From Candidula unifasciata (taxonomy: Eukaryota > Mollusca > Gastropoda > Stylommatophora > Geomitridae): a stretch of 64,000 nucleotides of DNA. Shown here piece after piece: positions 43,620 through 55,800 of the stretch. The stretch lies in assembly GCA_905116865.2 (NCBI GenBank), contig CAJHNH020001149.1, positions 1 to 64,000 of the forward strand, given 5' to 3'. The position numbers and the translations under genes were made by a program. Numbering within the stretch: the stretch's first letter is position 1; each line of letters opens with the position of its first letter. The notes under the pieces are model-generated. The model was not told where the DNA came from. It was given only the letters and a program-made list of their open reading frames with translations, and searched no databases.

Positions 43620-43850
43620 ACATTAAATTGTTAGTTATATCAAGCGCCATAGCGGATTGGGTAAAATAATATCAGCAGGCAACGTATCAGGAAGGAGAGG
43701 CAGAGGCTGACCAACATGAAGATGGCACATGAAATTAGTGATTACTTAAATATGAAAGTACAGAGAGCTGTCGGGAAACTGCTTTTTTTTCCCCAAGCAA
43801 GCCGTGATGAGAGCGACGTTCTGCACATGACCTGCTATATAATGATGATT
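43620..43850 (+). pseudogene. RTE 3' end remnant
   Basis: TTATATCAAGCGCCATAGCGG...GGAGAGGCAGAGGCTGACCA...GATGAGAGCGACGTTCTGCA; pairs with 7465-7690. Confidence 0.55.
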
Positions 43851-44417
43851 TTGATTGATTACTACAGGATGGATGAAAGATACTATACATACTAGTTTAG
43901 TTATTTGGTACACATTGCTTAGTTGCTTCTCTGCTCTCTTATCTGTTGTGCTATTAAGGTGTGCAGTTAAAACATGCATTTATTTATCTTGACCTTCGAC
44001 CTCATCAGTAAAAGTCATGCATATAGTTTTCTTTCATCATGTAATTATTTCCACTTGACAGTTGCGCGCGCAGTTACCTATATTTAATAACAAGTTTATT
44101 CGTTAACATATAGAGATACCAAAGTACAAGTATGCAAAGTCACACGTTGGCCCCAAGAGCGTCATAACCTGGCGTCTTAGACAATTAAAGATTCCCCATC
44201 CCCCGACCCCTGAATATATTTGAGGGCCGTAAGCCATGGTGACCCGACTCGTTCCTCCCTTCTCCCTTCTGGCAAGGGACAGAAGTTCTCTTAAGTTTAT
44301 GTTTAGTTCAATACATAGCATATTATTTAAAAAAGAACGCTGATGTATTTATTTGCAATTTAGCACATTATTATTATTATCATTATTATTATCATTATTA
44401 TTTTAAAAAAAATTTTA

Positions 44418-44450
<33 letters not shown>

Positions 44451-44659
44451 ATATAATAATAATTATTTTTATTCAACAGACCGGAAGCTATGGTGCCCCG
44501 ACTCGTTCCTCCCTTCTCCCTTCTAGCAAGAGATAAAATTTCTCTTAAGTTTATGTTTAGTTCAATACATAGCATATTATTTAAAAAAGAACGCTGATGT
44601 ATTTATTTGCAATTTAGCACATTATTATTATTATCATTATTATTTTAAAGAAAATTTTA

Positions 44660-44698
<39 letters not shown>

Positions 44699-44730
44699 AT
44701 ATAATAATAATTATTTTTATTCAACAGACC
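43851..44730. repeat. Copy B spacer with a 254-bp tandem duplication and (TTA)n
   Basis: CGACTCGTTCCTCCCTTCTC starts at 44244 and again near 44499, each followed by the same ACGCTGATGTATTTATTTGC and TTA runs. Copy A (8080-8200) has one unit. Confidence 0.75.
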
Positions 44731-44734
44731 GAAC

Positions 44735-44960
44735 CGTTGAGGTTCATTGCGGCAGATATCGCCACGTTCCATTCATTTCTTTAGTTGGCCTTCTCTTTCA
44801 AGTTGGCAACCTAAGTGTTTGTAGGTCTGTCTGGATATTATCTCTCTATCGTCTGCTTGGTCTGCCTTGTGGTCTAAGACCATTCAGGTCCCTGGTGTAT
44901 ACAGTTTTTACCTCACTGACATCTGACATTCCCTCAATAGGCCCCGGCCGTTTAAGCCCA
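44735..44960 (-). pseudogene. Antisense RT 3' tail fragment
   Basis: Pairs with 8205-8480. Confidence 0.6.
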
Positions 44961-45019
44961 TTAGCTCTTATGATGCTAATTATTTTTATGATTATTATTT
45001 AAATATTATTACTATTACT

Positions 45020-45380
45020 ATTAGTATAAGCCAGGAGAGAAAGAAATACTGGCATCCTAAAAGATCTCAACTTCAAGGCAGATTCTCTAGTAAACGGCAG
45101 CTTGTCTTAGAAACTAAAATATGTTGGCCAACCAAACGTCAAGGCGGATTGAAAAGAATAATAGCAGAAGACATGGTGCCAGCAAGGAGGGGCAGGGGTT
45201 GACCAGCACGAAGATGGACACATGACATCAGTTACACTATGGGTAGGAAAGTACACGAGGCGGGAGAGCTGGCGAGAGACCGAGTTTCTTTCATTCAGAC
45301 CATGATGGGGGCGACGTTCTGCAAAGGACATGCTACATTATTATTATTTGTATTATTATTATTATCCTTAATATTATTAG
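45020..45380 (+). pseudogene. RT 3' tail ending in (TTA)n
   Basis: Pairs with 8520-8890 (GGAGAGAAAGAAATACTGGC ... GGACATGCTACATTATTATT). Confidence 0.6.
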
Positions 45381-45784
45381 GATTACTTTAATGCACTAAA
45401 ACAAGGCTTACCCCCTCCCCTATGTTCTCCGTGTGTCAGCGCCTCTGTTTGGCACCATCCACTCAACAATGTCCTTGCTAGGAAGTTAGCCAGTTTATAC
45501 AGTTCAATATCTCTCTGTGTGTGTGTCAGGACTGGCCGGCTTAACACTGAATGTTATCTGCCAAGTTTCTGGGACGTGTAGATAAAGTCTCTTTTTGCCT
45601 GTCTGGATGTGCAAAGTCTAGCAGTACCAGTAAACTGTGAACTACTAACTAAAGTTTATCAACACTTTACTAATGTTTACTTAACCGAAAATTGTCTTGT
45701 GAAAGTAAGTATTTGAGTGCCGTCTCTCAGTAGATTTCATTAACTAAATGACACGTTTCACAACGTTAGTACCTGAATCTGTTG

Positions 45785-45945
45785 CTGTCCCAATATGGAA
45801 CGCATTTTTTGCCTTATTTAAAAGCCCCACTCCGGCTGTGTCAGGGGCTCTGATATAACTGACGGTTGAACGGCACTTTGTGTCACTGGGCGTTTATTGC
45901 TTGTTGTGCGGTCCTAGTGGGGTTGGACTTCATTCACCAGTACCT
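45785..45945 (+). mobile_element. Family X SINE-like copy
   Basis: AAAAGCCCCACTCCGGCTG...GGCACTTTGTGTCACTGGGCG; pairs with 9280-9475 and has an internal deletion. Confidence 0.55.
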
Positions 45946-46049
45946 CGAACACAGGATTTATGTTTGCCTTTATGGCTTTGGAGCCCCACATTGCGAACAT
46001 ATTAGCTGTCCCTGTTCAAGAACATGACTCATATGTGTATTCATATCTA

Positions 46050-47030
46050 CAAGGTCCGACAATTAAGTAGGGAGACTGATTTTTGTATGGTCAAGACAAA
46101 AATGCCATCTATGATTCACATCATGGAATCTAAAGAGGCAAAACCTTTACCTAATATCTAGCTACTCTTCATGACCGCACGATAAGCATTCAACAAACAA
46201 GCCGCCATTTTATTGACCTAGTCAGAAGTGCATTGTTATGTAATCAGCAGGGAGCAAAAAGCTATCATTAAATTATGTTTAAAATTTAGAAAAGGCACCA
46301 CTGAGTCGGTTGAATTGATGCGACCAGTTTATCGGGATAATTGTTTATCTCGTGCACATATTTTCAGGTGGTATTCACGATCCAAAAGTGGTCTAGAAAT
46401 GTAAACTAATGCCACTGGACCTTGACACCCAATTTCTGTTCGTAACGAAGAACTCATTGTAAACGTCACAGAACGTATACAAGAAGATCGTTGTTTTACT
46501 GTCAGGATGATGTCAGATAAATCTGGTGTTAATAGAGAGACCCTGTGTAAAATTTGTTTGCAAGAGTTTGGCAAGAAAAAAGTTGCTTGCAGTTTTGTAC
46601 CGCAATCAGTGTCTGATGACCGAAAACATCAGCGGGTTGAGTACCTACGAGACAGCATCAAAACAGGAATTTTTGGCCCCAAAACAGGTGTGTGTGTACT
46701 CAACCATCCACCCTATTCCACAAATTTGTCTCTCTGTGATTATTTTACATTCTCAAAAATAAAGTTACCATTGAAAGGACGATTATTTTTGGCGATATTG
46801 ATGATATGCAAAGGGTCGTAACATCGACTTTAAGGACATGGCAACAGAAGAACTACAGAAGTCGTTCCGGTGTTTGTTAGATCAGACTATCGATGGTCCT
46901 GGTTAGATCATGCCACGCCCTGTATCAATGCACAAATATCTTACTTTGAATCAGATATAAGTTATATCTTCAACTGTTGATTATTTTAATTTTTATGAAA
47001 TCAGTCTCATGACTTAATTGTCGGACCTTC
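46050..47030 (+). mobile_element. mariner-family transposon, internally deleted, 981 bp
   Basis: Terminal inverted repeats AAGGTCCGACAATTAAGT and GAGACTGATTT match the reverse complement of the right end, with TA duplicated outside (46048-46049 and 47031-47032). Copy A has the empty site ATATCTATATG at 9574-9584. The transposase relic reads RETLCKICLQEFGKKKV, SVSDDRKHQRVEYLRD, then jumps to LNHPPYSTNLSLCDYF and KLPLKGRLF. The stretch that should carry the first two catalytic aspartates is gone; only the third (SLCDYF) remains. Stops and shifts elsewhere. Confidence 0.9.
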
Positions 47031-47146
47031 TATATGCCACTTATAAAAAATTATTTAATTTAATACCAGGCTTTTGGGGGAAAACAGTGTTATATTTTCT
47101 GACCTATGTTACTTTTGTTAACAATGGTTTCGCTGTAAATAAAATA

Positions 47147-47160
47147 TGTGTGTGTGTGTG

Positions 47161-47192
<32 letters not shown>
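47147..47192. repeat. (TG)n microsatellite
   Basis: One A interruption near 47161. Confidence 0.95.
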
Positions 47193-47194
<2 letters not shown>

Positions 47195-47244
47195 GCTAGT
47201 TAGCTAGTCTTTCCTTTTTTTGGGGTGGGGAAGGGGTTGGGGAA

Positions 47245-47565
47245 GCTGTGTGGTCTAGAGGCTTGTTATCCGCCTCGAGTGCTAGAGGATTTGGGTTCAA
47301 TCGTCGGTAAATGATGCGATTTTTTTCACTTGGACTTGGACTTCTAGTTATTCCTTCTGGTCTCTGGGCAGTGAGATCGGACGCCCTTGTGCATTGTGGC
47401 GCACGTAAAAAAAAAAAATCCCTTGGCAGTTGGAAATCGAATAGAGAAGTTTACCGGCGCTGCCCGGGCAAAATTTTGAGTTGAAAATATACCTAAAGTA
47501 TTTCAGAATCCTCGCTGGTGCCACAGAGCCTGTGCACTGTGTGGATCTTCTTGGGGCTCAGATTT
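47245..47565 (+). mobile_element. tRNA-derived SINE
   Basis: GCTGTGTGGTCTAGAGG...TTGGGTTCAATCGTC then the same body as 9771-10085; ends GGGGCTCAGATTT exactly where the 51-bp array begins. Confidence 0.7.
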
Positions 47566-48483
47566 GGGTCGTTCCACTAGACAAGTAAAGCAAGTGCCTC
47601 CATAACAACCTTGTCTGGGTCGTTCCACTAGACAAGTAAAGCAAGTGCCCCCATAACAACCTTGTCTGGGTCGTTCCGCTAGACAAGTAAAGCAAGTGCC
47701 CCTATAACAACCTCGTCTGGGTCGTTCCACTAGACAAGTAAAGCAGGTGCCCCTATAACAACCTTATCTGGGTCGTTCCACTAGACAAGTAAAGCAAGTG
47801 CCCCTATAACAACCTTGTCTGAGTCGTTCCACTAAACAAGTAAAGCAAGTGCCACTATAACAACCTTGTCTGAGTCGTTCCACTAGACAAGTAAAGCAAG
47901 TGCCCCTATAACAACCTTGTCTGAGTCGTTCCACTAGACAAGTAAAGCAAGTGCCCCTATAACAACCTTGTCTGAGTCGTTCCACTAGACAAGTAAAGCA
48001 AGTGCCACTATAACAACCTTGTCTGAGTCGTTCCACTAGACAAGTAAAGCAAGTGCCCCTATAACAACCTTGTCTGAGTCGTTCCACTAGACAAGTAAAG
48101 CAAGTGCCCCTATAACAACCTTGTCTGAGTCGTTCCACTAGACAAGTAAAGCAAGTGCCACTATAACAACCTTGTCTGAGTCGTTCCACTAGACAAGTAA
48201 AGCAAGTGCCCCTATAACAACCTTGTCTGGGTCGTTCCACTAGACAAGTAAAGCATGTGACCCTATAACAACCTTGTCTGGGTCGTTCCACTAGACAAGT
48301 AAAGCAAGTTCCCCTATAACAACCTTGTCTGAGTCGTTTCACTAAACAAGTAAAGCAAGTGCCCCTATAACAACCTTGTCTGGGTCGTTCCACTAGACAA
48401 GTAAAGCAAGTGCCCCTATAACAACCTTGTCTGAGTCGTTTCACTAGACAAGTAAATCTAGTGCTCCAATAACAACCTTGTCG
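47566..48483. repeat. 51-bp minisatellite, 18 units
   Basis: GGGTCGTTCCACTAGACAAG, then TAAAGCAAGTGCCCCTATAA and CAACCTTGTCT. 918 bases equal exactly 18 x 51. Copy A has one unit (11512-11563). Because 51 is divisible by 3 the minus strand stays open for 293 codons (48645-47764), giving a 17-residue Cys-rich repeat (TCFTCLVERLRQGCYRG). No start context, splice site or homology supports a gene. Confidence 0.95.
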
Positions 48484-48690
48484 TAAAAGGCGACTAATAT
48501 GTTGTTTCCTTCTAAATCGGTTTGCATCTTCTGAGAGTTGAGGAACCAACAGTCTGCATATAAACAAGCTAGAGCTGTAAAACGTATACACCCATACCTT
48601 AAGTCTTAGAACAAAACTGAAGTCCAGAAGTGGACGAATGACCAAGACTGTCCCCTGAAGTTTACAGCCGGTGAACGCGAACGAGATAAG
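48484..48690 (+). mobile_element. SINE-like family Y, body of the copy whose head is amplified
   Basis: TCGTAAAAGGCGACTAATAT...CAACAGTCTGCATA...AAGTGGACGAATG...GTGAACGCGAACGAG, continuing directly from the last 51-bp unit. Confidence 0.6.
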
Positions 48691-49154
48691 ATCTGTTTTA
48701 AATTCGATAATACCCGCAAACCCATATTTTAGTGTGACAGCCCACTAGGGACCTTCTGTCTGTTAAAAGTCATGATTGAAACAAAATTAATCCAAATTAG
48801 AATCGCAAAAAATAGGTGCCCCCCCCCCCCATCTTTTCTTACCCCAAATGAATATCACCGACCAATTCAATTTGTTCCGTGGACCAATGGGGTTTAGCAG
48901 AACACCAGGTTGAAATCATTGACATAGCTCGATATTCTACAATGGGTGGGTCGATGCCCACAGATTGGTCTGATACAAGTCCAGGTAGTTGGCCAAACAT
49001 GTTTGCTGAAACATTTAACGTTGTTGGGTAAGTGGTCCCCCCCCCCCCCCCCAAGATTGCATTCTGCAGTATTAACACATCAAGAATGAAAATACAAACA
49101 AGTAGACATTCAAAAACCCGGTTCAGTCGCATAGATTTTCTAACCTCTGAACAA

Positions 49155-49393
49155 ATATTTCGGTCACTTGAAACGTCATGGATGTCTAGAGAGAACAATA
49201 ATGGAGGGGTATATGCCTGGGAAGAGAGGAAGAGGAAGGCCAAGGAGAAGATGGGTGCAGGATGTGGCAGATGATCTCCAGATGGGTGTATCAGACGCAG
49301 GACATCTTGCTCAGGATAGGAAGGTTTTCCGGAGGGTTGTTATGGCAGCGAGGTTCCGCGAGGGACATGCCACTGAATGAATGAATGAATGAA
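49155..49393 (+). mobile_element. RT 3' tail insertion with (TGAA)n tail
   Basis: Reads KRGRGRPRRRWVQDVADDLQ then AGHLAQDRKVFRRVV and REGHATE, stop, then (TGAA)4. Flanked by TGAACAA (49148-49154, 49394-49400). Copy A lacks it (site near 12520). Confidence 0.8.
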
Positions 49394-49579
49394 TGAACAA
49401 CAGCTGCAGCAGATGCGGCATTAGTTGACAATGATAATTCTGTGACATGGAACACAAATTACTGTTATATGTAAATGTTTGTGTTCTGTGTTTGACAGGA
49501 TGTCTCGTGGGGAACGAAACAAGTTTCTTTGTTTTTGTCTGCCGCGGGTGTACAAAAGGATTGAGGATCACAGATATTT

Positions 49580-49655
49580 GAGTTGAGTCAAGAATCGACA
49601 TGCCAGCACTCGGGTCATTCCTATAAGCGCTCCGCCCCATCTTTAGCAACCAGCA
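49580..49655 (+). repeat. Family Z repeat at the AKR-B promoter
   Basis: GAGTTGAGTCAAGAATCGAC...CAGCACTCGGGTCATTCC; pairs with 12705-12800. Confidence 0.6.
49622..49627 (+). promoter_or_regulatory. TATA-like box of AKR-B
   Basis: TATAAG as in copy A, but displaced to 388 bases before the ATG by the 272-bp insertion downstream. Confidence 0.2.
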
Positions 49656-49667
49656 CAGAGATACACT

Positions 49668-49939
49668 GTGCTGGGGTGACCGTTTATTAACCCTCATATA
49701 ATGCTTCAGGTCAAAATGGACGCTACGCACGGCCACCTTTTTTTCCCCTGCCAGACGGTGGCCGTTGCATTTTTGCTCCATTTGTAGACTGAAAGGATAT
49801 AGTTTCGTCGCCCAGCTTCTGAGTTGAGTGCATGGCGTGATACTGTGAGCTACGTGTATTTTTCGTTGGCACAGGAGCGGAGCAACTGTGGGGGTGACCG
49901 TTTGCTATGAAGCTGAAACTAGGATTACCAGATTACCAG
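49668..49939. mobile_element. 272-bp insertion in the AKR-B leader
   Basis: Flanked by a 13-bp duplication ACAGAGATACACT (49655-49667 and 49940-49952); copy A has the uninterrupted site (12784-12800). Inside are a direct repeat GGGGTGACCGTTT and a hairpin ACGGCCACC / GGTGGCCGT. Family unknown. Confidence 0.8.
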
Positions 49940-50009
49940 ACAGAGATACACTACCACTGATCTGGACAATATTACCTTCTTTCTACAGTTTCATATTTCC
50001 CGACTGAAA

Positions 50010-50120
50010 ATGGCCGCTAAAATACCCGAAAGCAGCAAAACACCCTACGTATTTCTGGGACGTTCTGGCCTGAAAGTGTCCAATATATCTTTGGGAACTA
50101 TGACCTTTGGAGAAAACCAG
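50010..50120 (+). CDS. AKR-B exon 1
   Basis: [20 protein letters not shown] ... MTFGENQ, donor GTAGGA. One residue (S8 for D8) and Q37 differ from A. Confidence 0.9.
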
Positions 50121-52760
50121 GTAGGATGCCAATAATTGTGTACTTTCCTTAAGATCTTGATTTGCTGATAACCTTTAAAGACGCTAAACATGAACACTCG
50201 ATTATGTCAGTTTATTGATTTCCAGGCGGTTGTTACTTATATCAGTGTTCTTGTGTAGTCGTTACTTTCTCACGCTCTGTCTGAAATTAAATACATTTCT
50301 TTCGCGTCGCATTTTAAAAACTGCTAAAACATATTAGTCCCAGCAATAACTTTAAGCTTGCCCGCGCAAGGTAATTGCATGAGGGAGTCATCAAATGTCC
50401 CACAGTCTAAAGTCTCCCACCAGATCTGCAGCTTACTGATGATGCCTGCATCCAATCACGACAGTCGTCATTTGCAGACAATGCTGCATAGGTACACGCC
50501 ACATCGCACGTAATCTTCAGGAGGAAAAGCAAACATACATTTGAAATAAAAACATGTGTGAGACAGGGATGTCTTTTGTCACCTCTCTTATTTTTACTGG
50601 CTATAGACTGGATTATGAAAACAGTAACTGCTAACACCAAGAATGGAATTCAGTGGACCCCTACAAAACAGCTTGATGATTTAGACTTCGCTGATGATAT
50701 TGCTTTTCTGTCTCATTCACGGAATCAGATGCAAGATAAATTAAATATACTTGATGCGAGATCACAGCAGCTTGGTCTGAAAATCCATAAAGGAAAGACA
50801 AAGATAATGAGAATAAATCAGGCAAATAGTAGTGTGGTTTCTCTTAATGACACCCTGCTTCAAGACGTGGAGTTGTACACCTATCTGGGCAGTAATGTAG
50901 ATAGAGATGGAGGAACTGATAGAGATATAAAAATAAGAATACAAAAGGCAAGAGGGGCTTTCATGGCACTAAGGAATTTGTGGAGGTCAAATGAAATTAA
51001 AAGAAATACTAAACTAAATTTTTTTAATTCTCATGTCAAATCAGTACTATTGTATGGGGCAGAAACATGGAGAACAACTAAGGCAATTACTAATAAATTA
51101 CAGACATCCATTAACTGGTGCCTGCGCAGAATAGAGGGAATTAAATGATATGATATGATAACTAATGTAGAACTTTGGGAGAGAACTAAACAGGCGTTAA
51201 ATGATATGATATGATAACTAATGTAGAACTTTGGGAGAGAACTAAACAGGCTCCAGTGGACCAAGAGGTGAGGAAAAGACGCTGGCGTTGGATAGGACAC
51301 ACACTGAGAAAACAGCATAACTAGAATGTCTTTGCATTAGAATCCACAGGGGCATAGGAATAAAGGAAAACACATGGAGAAGAGAGCTGGAGAATGAAGT
51401 TAGAAAGATGGGGAGGACATGGGGAGAGCTCCATGCAATGGCGAAGGATAGAACGACTTGGCGTGAGTTGGTTGAGGGCCTATGCTCCATTGGGGGATAG
51501 AAAGGCAGAAGATAAAGAAAGAAGACCATCAGTATAACTTTTCACTCCATCCCTGATTCTGAAGACTTAATCTACTGGTTGGTTGTGGTTCACAAACCTG
51601 CAACCACGTATATTTGCAAGATACTTCTATATACCTTCAGTGTTCAAGCCCCATGATTTGTTCTAAAGCAGTGGCTTCATCACAAAGGAGTGCCTCACTG
51701 GTGGGCAGAATGAAGTTTCAAGGGGAGCGTTAAGTAATTGTTGTATTATACTTAAAACAATTTTAAGTGTATTTATAAATAAAATACTATTATTTATAAA
51801 AACAAAACAGTATGATGTGGAGATGCATGTGCTGCGTCCAACATCAGACTAAAAGGAAGACTGACTGACGGACTTTCTACCCCACCAGGACATCACACAA
51901 GCGATTAACACCCGATGACACAAAGTGCCACCATGTGGATGAGGATCGCCGCGGAGAGGTCCTAGAAACCGCGTTCAGACAATTGGCCATATTTATGGCC
52001 TGCCTATATTGCGGCCCCTGGCCCCTTTTGCCAGGGTGGGGGTTCAAATAACAAAAAATTTCGTCATAAAAAGTACGAAACTGGATATAAAAGGAAGAAA
52101 AGGAAAAAAAAAAGCAAATATTAAAACAAAACTGTGTCTGCCATCACAATGATAATTAGGAGCTAAATTATTAGTGATTGGTGAGTTGAGCTGAGTTGAG
52201 CTGAGTTGAGGTGAGTTGAGCTGAGTCAGGAATTGGCATATGAGGACACATGACATTCCCATGCGTGCTCCGTTCTGATCTTTAGCAGTCAGCGCAGAGT
52301 TCCAATACTGATAACACCGGTCACAATCTGGTTATGTGTCCATTTTGCCGTTTCTCTTGGTGTAGTGAGCAGTCCAGACTTTCTGGTTACACCCAGGTGC
52401 AATGGTCAGAAGAGCACAAATATTCCCACAGGACATCGCTTGTGTTCACTTCGCAATCTCTAATCATTAGACACCGATTGTTACATCCTTCAAAGAGACA
52501 TATCTTTCCTCCCAAGCGCTTTTCTACGAGGTAATTTTTACACAGTCAAACACTTGATTGTGTATTCCTGCTAGATTAGCAGGAAGTTACAATCTAATTT
52601 CGTCATCACAAGCCATTAAAGGTTGTGTTTTTTTTTCCGGTACTCTCACACAATATTGCATGACCATTCGTCTTTTTGAACCAATAATAAAAGCCTATCC
52701 CAATTCAACCTTTCTCTCAAAGCGAACTTTCAGCAGCTTATTTCCTTGTTTCAGATAATT

Positions 52761-52830
<70 letters not shown>

Positions 52831-55800
52831 TCGACCACCAAACCTAATAATAAGTAAAACTAATTTATCTGGCGCCAACGGATGCCATTCATAAATATTT
52901 GGGCGAATTTTAATTCAGTTTTGCATTCACCGATGTTCCCTCCTTTCTAGCAGACAATTGAAGCTCAAATTATTATATGAATGAGGTTACTATTTTTGCT
53001 GTTGCTATCATCTATGCAGTTTGGTCGACCAGGACAAAGTGACGAAGACCTCTCGCATCAGATCATCAACCGTTACGTGGAGTGGGGTGGCAACTTCCTG
53101 GACACTGCTAACGTATATGGATATGGCAACTCTGAAAGTATCATTGGCAAGTGGCTGGAGAAGTGAGTCGTTGCTTTAGAGAAATTTTTTGTCTACTTCA
53201 AAATTATTGTAAGACATATACATATTTATATATTTATTTACAGTTATTGGACGGATCAACATCACGGCACGCTGGTGTAACCCATAAAAGCCCCGTTCTT
53301 CTTCTAACTCAAGCCTGAGTCTGCGGAGTCTCAGCACAGTGCACCGGCGAGGATTCTAAAATACTGTGGGTAGAATTTTAACTTCAAATTTGCCCGGGCA
53401 GCGCCGTTAGGCTACTGTTTTCCATTTACAACTGCCAAGGGATCTTTACATAGGCAAGAATAGGTACGGGCGTCCGATCTTACTACCCAGAGACCAGGGG
53501 AAATGACTAAATGTCCACGTGACAAACAAATCACAGCCTTCGTTAGGGCTTGAACCCGGGACCTCCAGCACCCGAGGCGGACACTATACATGGAGACCAC
53601 TCAAACCCCCCACCCCTTAAATTGTAATACTACTTCAATACATTTAGTGACTACTATAGCGATTTCGGTAGTGCAAAACGATTGTGCTACCCATAAGAAC
53701 TACATCAGTAATACATTCTTCATTTGAGTCGGAATCTTTAGCGGCATATACCAAACCTGATATCCCACATTGGGCCATCGGCTTCAAACAAAGTGTGCAT
53801 TGGGGAGGCCACTGCTGTATCCTTTGGGGAAGGGGAGGGGGGAGAAATGAGACTTAAAAACTACATGCTATGGCAGGACAGACAAGACCCTTTGGCATAG
53901 CTGAAATCTGGTCTAGGAGGGAAGCTCTGATAGACAGACAGACAGACAGACAGACAGAACACTACTTTTCTGATACCATAGCTTCTGTAGAATATTTATG
54001 CTCCAATGATGATGGTATTAGCTTTCCTTTGCAGTAAACCGTGCAGCCGCGAGAGGAAACATTGTTTATGTGCAACATGTCGTCTCTAAAATACGGCCCA
54101 GGCTTTGAACTGTGAAGAGAAGGAATTTCATCCCTAGTCTGTCCTGTAATTCGTGTGCCTCGCTATCCTCCAGGAAGATGGAACTAGTCAGTAAGGACAT
54201 TGTGATCCTAATACCTACATCGGCTGTTGTTGCGCCTGCTTCCAAAAATCTGAATGCCCACTTCCTTTACACTTCTTCTTCGCCCCTTCTATCAGAAAAC
54301 TTATATCAGTAGGCCAGTGGTCTTGATGAAAGCTAATGTGAAGGTCAAATCTCTCTGTGTGTACTTACTGCAGTTAATGTTCGTATTGATTTTACTGAAT
54401 CTTAGCGCAAACTTTAATGAATTTTTGCTAATTCGCAGGCAACCTCGAGACAATTTCGTCATTGCCACAAAATGTCGATTTGGTATGGACCTAGAAAAAA
54501 ACGTCAACAGTGTGGGTCTGAGTCGACGTCACATAACCGAAAGTATCGACAAAAGTCTTCAGAGATTACACACAGACTTTGTGGATCTTTACCAGGTGGG
54601 TATTTTCAGCTGTGTTACTGATTTACTGGTTTAAGAATGAACATCATAGCAAACAGGACATACCCGTTCATGCTCCGTCTATCGCAGCAAATAGCTTAAG
54701 GTATGGACGTTTATTTCTATTTAATAGCTAACATCAGACTTAATAATAGCTATGTAAGTATGGTTCATATTTTGTTGTTGTTGCAGTTTTGATTTGTTTC
54801 TTGGGTGTCCTAAGTTAGGAAAATTACTTTAGCTTTAATGTCTGTTTATTGATGGTATAATTATTGCATTATACACTGTGTCACTGTTGTGGTAATACGG
54901 CATTTTCTCTAGCATTACAGATACAATTATACGTCATTACTCCCCGCTCTCTAGCATAGTTGGCTAAATCGGATTGGGCGGTGACCGGGTGACGAACTCA
55001 ATGTGGTCCGGGTTCACTCCCGGGGGTAGGCAGAAAAGCCACATTTCCCCAGATTTACTGTATTTATCATGGAATCAAGGCCGAAATGTTGCGATATCCA
55101 TAACACCGAGCCTAAGGGTTAACAACTCATGGCTTCTGGATACTAAAACAAACAAACAAATAAACATACGTCATTACATTTAGCATTGCGGCTGCATTAT
55201 TTCTCTTATATTATAATCACCTGTCCTTGAACTGAACTGAACTGAATTTCTACCCCACCAGGACATCACACAAGCGATAAACATCCGATGACACAAAGTG
55301 CCACCATGTGAATGAGGATCGCCGTGGAGAGGTCCCAGAAACCGCGTTCAGACATTTGGCCATATGTATGGCCTGCCTATATTGCGGCCCATGGCAAAAG
55401 CCAGAGTGGGGCTTCAAATAACAAAAAATTACGTCCTAAAAGGACGTAAGGATATCTATATATTGGCCTGTCCTTATGTTTATCCGTTGCCTTCTATCTC
55501 CAGTACTGCCAATCATTTCTGCTAACAGATGCCCTTCCATGCAATGATTGTAGACATTCTTATCAGCGCTCCGTCCACATCTCTAGCAGCCAGCACAAAG
55601 TTCCTAATCCGATTATTCAGTCTAATTATTTGCTTTTTGAGGATTTCCTATGAGTGTGAAGTAAAGGTCAGATCAACTGGTCACTCCGCGCTGCTATTTG
55701 TCTCTTTATTCACTCCCTTCCAAACGGTTCTGTCCCCCATTTGACTCATAGTGCATCAGTTTACCATAAGCTGGCTCAGAATCGACTAAACCTCTATACC

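Larger units (their letters stand above)
40891..50009. repeat. Segmental duplication copy B, part upstream of AKR-B
   Basis: Ordered similarity to 6382-12853, starting within an R2-like 3' tail (CTAGTGGAAAAGAGCTTTTC at 40903 and 6394). It continues through AKR-B to the window end. Confidence 0.75.

Noticed and set aside
41841..43669. His/Thr/Tyr-rich frames of 100-165 codons
   Set aside because: Produced by ACAT/ACAC microsatellite sequence in all frames.
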